Positions 13,393-16,011 of a stretch of 16,011 bases of DNA are shown in pieces. The stretch spans positions 1-16,011 of the forward strand of contig UQTR01000044.1 of assembly GCA_900544065.1 (NCBI GenBank), given 5' to 3'. The DNA is from an uncultured Collinsella sp. Its GTDB lineage: Bacteria > Actinomycetota > Coriobacteriia > Coriobacteriales > Coriobacteriaceae. Under the pieces are notes generated by a model. The model did not search any database. It was not told where the DNA came from and saw nothing but the letters and a program-made list of their open reading frames with translations. The number at the start of each line of letters is the position of its first letter. Position 1 is the stretch's first letter. Position numbers and translations under genes: made by a program.

Positions 13393-13430
13393 TACCGCGG
13401 AGAATCGAACTCTGCGCAGGGCGCGAGCGT
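13393..13430. repeat. tmRNA-T-arm-like direct repeat, copy 2
   Basis: Second copy of the 38-bp repeat, differing at two positions (13205 and 13216 of copy 1 against 13415 and 13426). It carries the same 17-nt inverted T-arm match (13396-13412) and is also followed by a hairpin, GCGTTA-AGC-TAACGC. Confidence 0.85.
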
Positions 13431-13456
13431 TAAGCTAACGCCTCAGTGACGCAGAG

Positions 13457-13533
13457 TGGGACACGCTTTCCCAACGGCGGTCCAAGCGGAAAGCACATCC
13501 CGGAATCCCGCCTCAAACTGGGACACGCTTTCC
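13457..13533. repeat. Repeated TGGGACACGCTTTCC motif
   Basis: TGGGACACGCTTTCC occurs exactly at 13457-13471 and 13519-13533. Between them lies a diverged inverted copy, GGAAAGCACATCCC (13488-13501), that can pair with the first copy to form a hairpin. Possibly a dispersed REP-like element; its copy number elsewhere is unknown. Confidence 0.7.
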
Positions 13534-13620
13534 GCACCGCCTCCTCAACTCCAAAACCTGCGCGCCCTTCATTCCAAAACTGGGTAGAAGAAAGCCAAAA
13601 CGCAATCGCAGGAGGTCAAC

Positions 13621-14499
13621 ATGACTGCAGAAGATAAGGCGAAAAACGCTGGCAAGGTCGCGCTCGTCTTGGAGGGCGGCAGCTTTCGCGGGCAGTTTAC
13701 CGCGGGCGTGCTCGACGTCCTCATGGAGGCCGGCGTCGAGATCCCGGCGGTGTACGGCGTGTCGGCCGGTGCCCTCAACGGCGTCAACTACAAGTCGCAC
13801 CAGATCGGCCGCACCAACCGAGTCAATTTGACCTTTTGTAACGACAACCGCTACATGGGCGCCGCGTCGTTTGCGTCCACGGGCTCTATCGTGGGCTACG
13901 ACTTTATATTCAACGACGTCCAAGACCGCCTGGATCCCTTTGACAACGAAACGTTCGACGCCAGCCCCATCGAGATGTATGCCGTCGCGACGGACATGCT
14001 CTTTGGAACTGCTGCCTACCTGCCGGTCAAAAGCGCCGTGCTCGACCTCGATGCCGTGCGCGCTTCGACCTCGTTGCCGCTGGTGACGCCGCCAGTCGAG
14101 ATTGACGGGCACAAATACGTCGACGGCGGCGTGGCGGATTCGGTTCCTATCGAGCACGTGCTCGAGGAGGCGGGCTTCGACCGCGCAGTCGTCATCGTCA
14201 CCCAAGACCGTTCGTACGAAAAGAAACCCTACGAGTTTATGCCGGCCGCGCGTGCGCGTTATGCCGACTACCCCTACCTGCTCGAGGCCATCGAGACGCG
14301 CCACGACCGCTACAACATCCAGCGCATGCATCTGTGGAAGTATGAGCGCGAGGGCCGCGCGCTGGTCGTCGCTCCGCAAAAGCCGGTCGAGGTCGGCCAT
14401 GTCGAGCATGATCCGGCAAAGCTTTTGGACCTGTATATCCAGGGCCGCCAGGAGGCAAAGCGCTTGCTGGGAGATATCGAGACATTTGTCGAGCGCTAG
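13621..14499 (+). CDS. Patatin-like phospholipase (YjjU-like)
   Basis: A 292-residue serine lipid acyl hydrolase with the patatin Ser-Asp dyad. The oxyanion loop is EGGSFRGQF (18-26), the nucleophile elbow GVSAG (46-50, Ser48), and the catalytic Asp168 is in the DGG motif of KYVDGGVADSVPIEH. No signal peptide or membrane segment is present, so it probably acts in the cytoplasm or at the inner face of the membrane. The C-terminal region (about 210-292) resembles the extra domain of YjjU-type proteins as I recall them. The oxyanion loop has Ser in place of the usual third glycine (GGGxRG). The start is well supported by AGGAGGT five bases before the ATG. It appears monocistronic: a repeat-rich gap lies upstream and the rplM promoter downstream. 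Physiological substrate unknown; membrane phospholipid turnover is the default expectation. Confidence 0.92.
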   Translation: MTAEDKAKNAGKVALVLEGGSFRGQFTAGVLDVLMEAGVEIPAVYGVSAGALNGVNYKSHQIGRTNRVNLTFCNDNRYMGAASFASTGSIVGYDFIFNDVQDRLDPFDNETFDASPIEMYAVATDMLFGTAAYLPVKSAVLDLDAVRASTSLPLVTPPVEIDGHKYVDGGVADSVPIEHVLEEAGFDRAVVIVTQDRSYEKKPYEFMPAARARYADYPYLLEAIETRHDRYNIQRMHLWKYEREGRALVVAPQKPVEVGHVEHDPAKLLDLYIQGRQEAKRLLGDIETFVER

Positions 14500-14562
14500 C
14501 GCTGCAACGTCACGGCTCGTGGATGACATGTGCAGAAACTCTGGTCGGAGCCAAAATACCTG

Positions 14563-14590
14563 TTGACTCGTACGGCGAGCGGGGTAATAT
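14563..14590 (+). promoter_or_regulatory. Promoter of rplM-rpsI
   Basis: TTGACT (14563-14568), 16 nt, TAATAT (14585-14590). It is a strong match, placed about 60 bases before the rplM start, leaving a short leader. Confidence 0.75.
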
Positions 14591-14596
14591 GGACGG

Positions 14597-14628
14597 GTTA
14601 CTTGCAGAGCCCCGTGAATCTCTGTAAC
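14597..14628 (+). promoter_or_regulatory. Leader hairpin upstream of rplM
   Basis: GTTA and CAGAG pair with CTCTG and TAAC, giving a nine-pair stem with a CTTG bulge and a 10-base loop. It starts at about the transcription start. Some bacteria regulate rplM through L13 binding to a leader; this stem could serve that purpose, but I recognise no specific family. Confidence 0.35.
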
Positions 14629-14656
14629 AACACGTACTGTACATGGAGGAGTCTAA

Positions 14657-15100
14657 GTGATTTCGAAATCGACTCACTACGCCAAGCAGGGCGAGGTCCA
14701 GCGCAACTGGGTTCTCGTCGACGCCGATGGTGCTGTCCTGGGCCGTCTTGCCACCCAGATCGCAATGATCCTGCGCGGTAAGAACAAGCCCCAGTTCACG
14801 CCCAACAGCGACTGCGGCGACTTCGTTGTCGTCATCAACGCCGATAAGGTCCAGCTTACCGGTAACAAGGCCGACACGAAGACCTATTATCGCCACAGCG
14901 GCTACAACGGCGGCCTCAAGGCTGAGAGCTTCCGCCAGGCTATGGAGAAGCACCCGGAGAAGGTCATCGAGCGCGCCGTTCGCGGCATGCTGCCCAAGAC
15001 CACCCTCGGCCGTGCCCAGATGACCAAGCTTAAGGTCTACGCTGGTGCCGAGCATCCGCACGCTGCCCAGAACCCCACGAAGATTGAGCTGGAGGCTTAA
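14657..15100 (+). CDS. rplM: 50S ribosomal protein L13 (uL13)
   Basis: A 147-residue primary ribosomal protein of the large subunit, important in early 50S assembly. Family features are W18 in the NWVLVDADG start, GRLATQIAMILRGKNKPQFTPNSDCGDFVVVINADKV, the TYYRHSGYNGGLK segment, and the RAVRGMLPKTTLGRAQMTKLKVYAGAEHPH region. The start is a GTG at 14657, six bases after GGAGGA; no alternative fits the family N-terminus. The length is normal. It is the first gene of the usual rplM-rpsI operon, with rpsI starting two bases after the stop. Confidence 0.98.
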   Translation: MISKSTHYAKQGEVQRNWVLVDADGAVLGRLATQIAMILRGKNKPQFTPNSDCGDFVVVINADKVQLTGNKADTKTYYRHSGYNGGLKAESFRQAMEKHPEKVIERAVRGMLPKTTLGRAQMTKLKVYAGAEHPHAAQNPTKIELEA

Positions 15101-15102
15101 AG

Positions 15103-15498
<396 letters not shown>

Positions 15499-15528
15499 GG
15501 TTTTATCTCCTTACGAGATACAATGTAC

Positions 15529-15569
15529 AAGCGGGGCCTGCCGATTCCTCGGCGGGTCCCGCTTTTCTT
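15529..15569 (+). terminator. Terminator of rplM-rpsI
   Basis: A 16-bp stem with two G-U pairs (15529-15544 with 15549-15564) and loop TTCC, followed by TTCTTTTTC. A small extra hairpin, ATCTC-CTTAC-GAGAT (15505-15519), lies before it. Confidence 0.92.
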
Positions 15570-15621
15570 TTTCGACTAGGGTGGGCGGCTTCGTTTTGCC
15601 CACTTGGGAAGGAGCGATCCT

Positions 15622-15963
15622 ATGCCCCAGAACATCTTCGGTACCGATGGCGTCCGTGGCGTCGCCAACGCCGATCTTTCGTGCGACCTCGCGTTTCGCC
15701 TGGGTCGCGCGGCGACCAAGTTTCTTGGTCCGGACATCTGCATCGGTCGTGACACGCGCCTTTCGGGTACCATGCTCGAGAGCGCTCTGACCGCCGGCAT
15801 TATGGCCGAGGGCGGCCGTCCGCATTGCTGCGGCGTTATCCCCACGCCCGCTGTGGCGCTGCTCACCGTCCAGAATGATCTCGACGGCGGCATCGTCATC
15901 TCTGCTTCGCATAATCCGCCGGAGTTCAACGGCATCAAGTTCTTTAGCCGCAAGGGCATGAAG
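15622..15963 (+). CDS. glmM: Phosphoglucosamine mutase, 5' part
   Basis: The first 114 codons of GlmM, which converts glucosamine-6-phosphate to glucosamine-1-phosphate on the way to UDP-GlcNAc and peptidoglycan. Visible features are the N-terminal FGTDGVRGVAN (6-16), GRDTRLSG (42-49), and the active-site loop ISASHNPPEFNGIKFF with the phosphorylated serine expected at Ser96. The ATG at 15622 is preceded by AAGGAG with seven-base spacing. Codons after 15963 are adapter: the apparent ending LSLIHISEPTRP is a well-known translation of Nextera sequence and is not part of the protein. About three quarters of the gene is missing. No separate promoter is evident in the 50 bases after the rpsI terminator. 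Confidence 0.96.
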
Positions 15964-16011
15964 CTGTCTCTTATACACATCTCCGAGCCCACGAGACCCT
16001 AAGACATCTCG
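15964..16011. other. Illumina Nextera adapter and i7 index (not genomic)
   Basis: Reverse complement of the block at 1-47: mosaic end at 15964-15982, CCGAGCCCACGAGAC at 15983-15997, index CCTAAGAC at 15998-16005 and ATCTCG of the P7 primer at 16006-16011. From memory CCTAAGAC is Nextera XT index N726. Confidence 0.98.

Larger units (their letters stand above)
13171..13620. other. Gene-free repeat region between ssrA and the patatin gene
   Basis: No credible gene occurs here. It holds two direct repeats 210 bp apart (13183-13220, 13393-13430) carrying an inverted match to the tmRNA T-arm. Between them are several hairpins: CGCGGGC/GCCCGCG (13212-13251), ATTTGC-GAA-GCAAAT (13288-13302), CGCGGA-TTC-TCCGCG (13304-13318) and GATGCGA/TCGCATC (13339-13380). 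Two copies of TGGGACACGCTTTCC (13457-13471, 13519-13533) follow. A short open frame at 13446-13637 has no ribosome site and runs through these repeats. I see no clear promoter for the patatin gene. Confidence 0.75.

Noticed and set aside
13183..13430. tRNA genes on the minus strand, because of the T-arm-like sequence
   Set aside because: Only the T-arm resembles a tRNA; no acceptor stem, anticodon arm or CCA end can be built around either copy.
13171..13620. CRISPR array
   Set aside because: Only two copies of each repeat, with unequal structured spacers, and no cas genes.
13446..13637. 63-codon open frame before the patatin gene
   Set aside because: No ribosome site; it consists largely of the TGGGACACGCTTTCC repeats and overlaps the patatin start.

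Overview
The window is a 16 kb assembly fragment from a high-GC Gram-positive bacterium, most likely a coriobacterium and probably Collinsella. This rests on GC-rich third codon positions, GTG starts, the character of the proteins and recall of this gene order; no search was run. Both ends are not genomic. Positions 1-47 and 15964-16011 are Illumina Nextera adapter plus an i7 index, in inverted orientation, so the first gene (gatC) and the last (glmM) are cut by the library rather than by biology.

Layout. (1) 48-3429: gatC (3' part), gatA and gatB, overlapping stop-to-start, encode the tRNA-dependent amidotransferase that makes Gln-tRNA(Gln) and/or Asn-tRNA(Asn). (2) 3430-3792: a repeat-rich, gene-free stretch with three hairpins, two tandem copies of an about 85-bp unit, and a 41-bp inverted repeat. 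(3) 3787-8490: an AraC-family regulator (minus strand) diverges from two adjacent ABC exporter-fold half-transporters. The arrangement and the D-loop of the first half resemble siderophore importers of the YbtPQ/IrtAB type. (4) 8522-11096: a promoter with a 20-bp palindrome, a structured leader, a small membrane protein and a heavy-metal P-type ATPase with a non-canonical metal-site motif. (5) 11100-12083: a compact toxin-antitoxin operon (RelB/DinJ-like antitoxin plus PIN toxin) with a consensus promoter surrounded by GCTAGC palindromes. (6) 12093-12527: an unrecognised protein on the minus strand. (7) 12765-13128: tmRNA (ssrA) encoding the tag DNNSSFEPMALAA, with a strong terminator. (8) 13171-13620: a gene-free stretch rich in repeats; two of them carry an exact inverted copy of 17 nt of the tmRNA T-arm. 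(9) 13621-14499: a patatin-like phospholipase. (10) 14563-15963: rplM-rpsI with a good promoter and terminator, then the 5' part of glmM.

Most of the window is housekeeping: tRNA amidation, ribosomal proteins, ribosome rescue and cell-wall precursor synthesis. The accessory material is the two transport loci, the toxin-antitoxin pair and the two repeat-rich gaps. The items most worth a second look are the operators of the toxin-antitoxin and metal-ATPase loci, the tmRNA-derived repeats, the hairpin/repeat array after gatB and the insertion in GatB. I did not find a convincing new multi-gene system.
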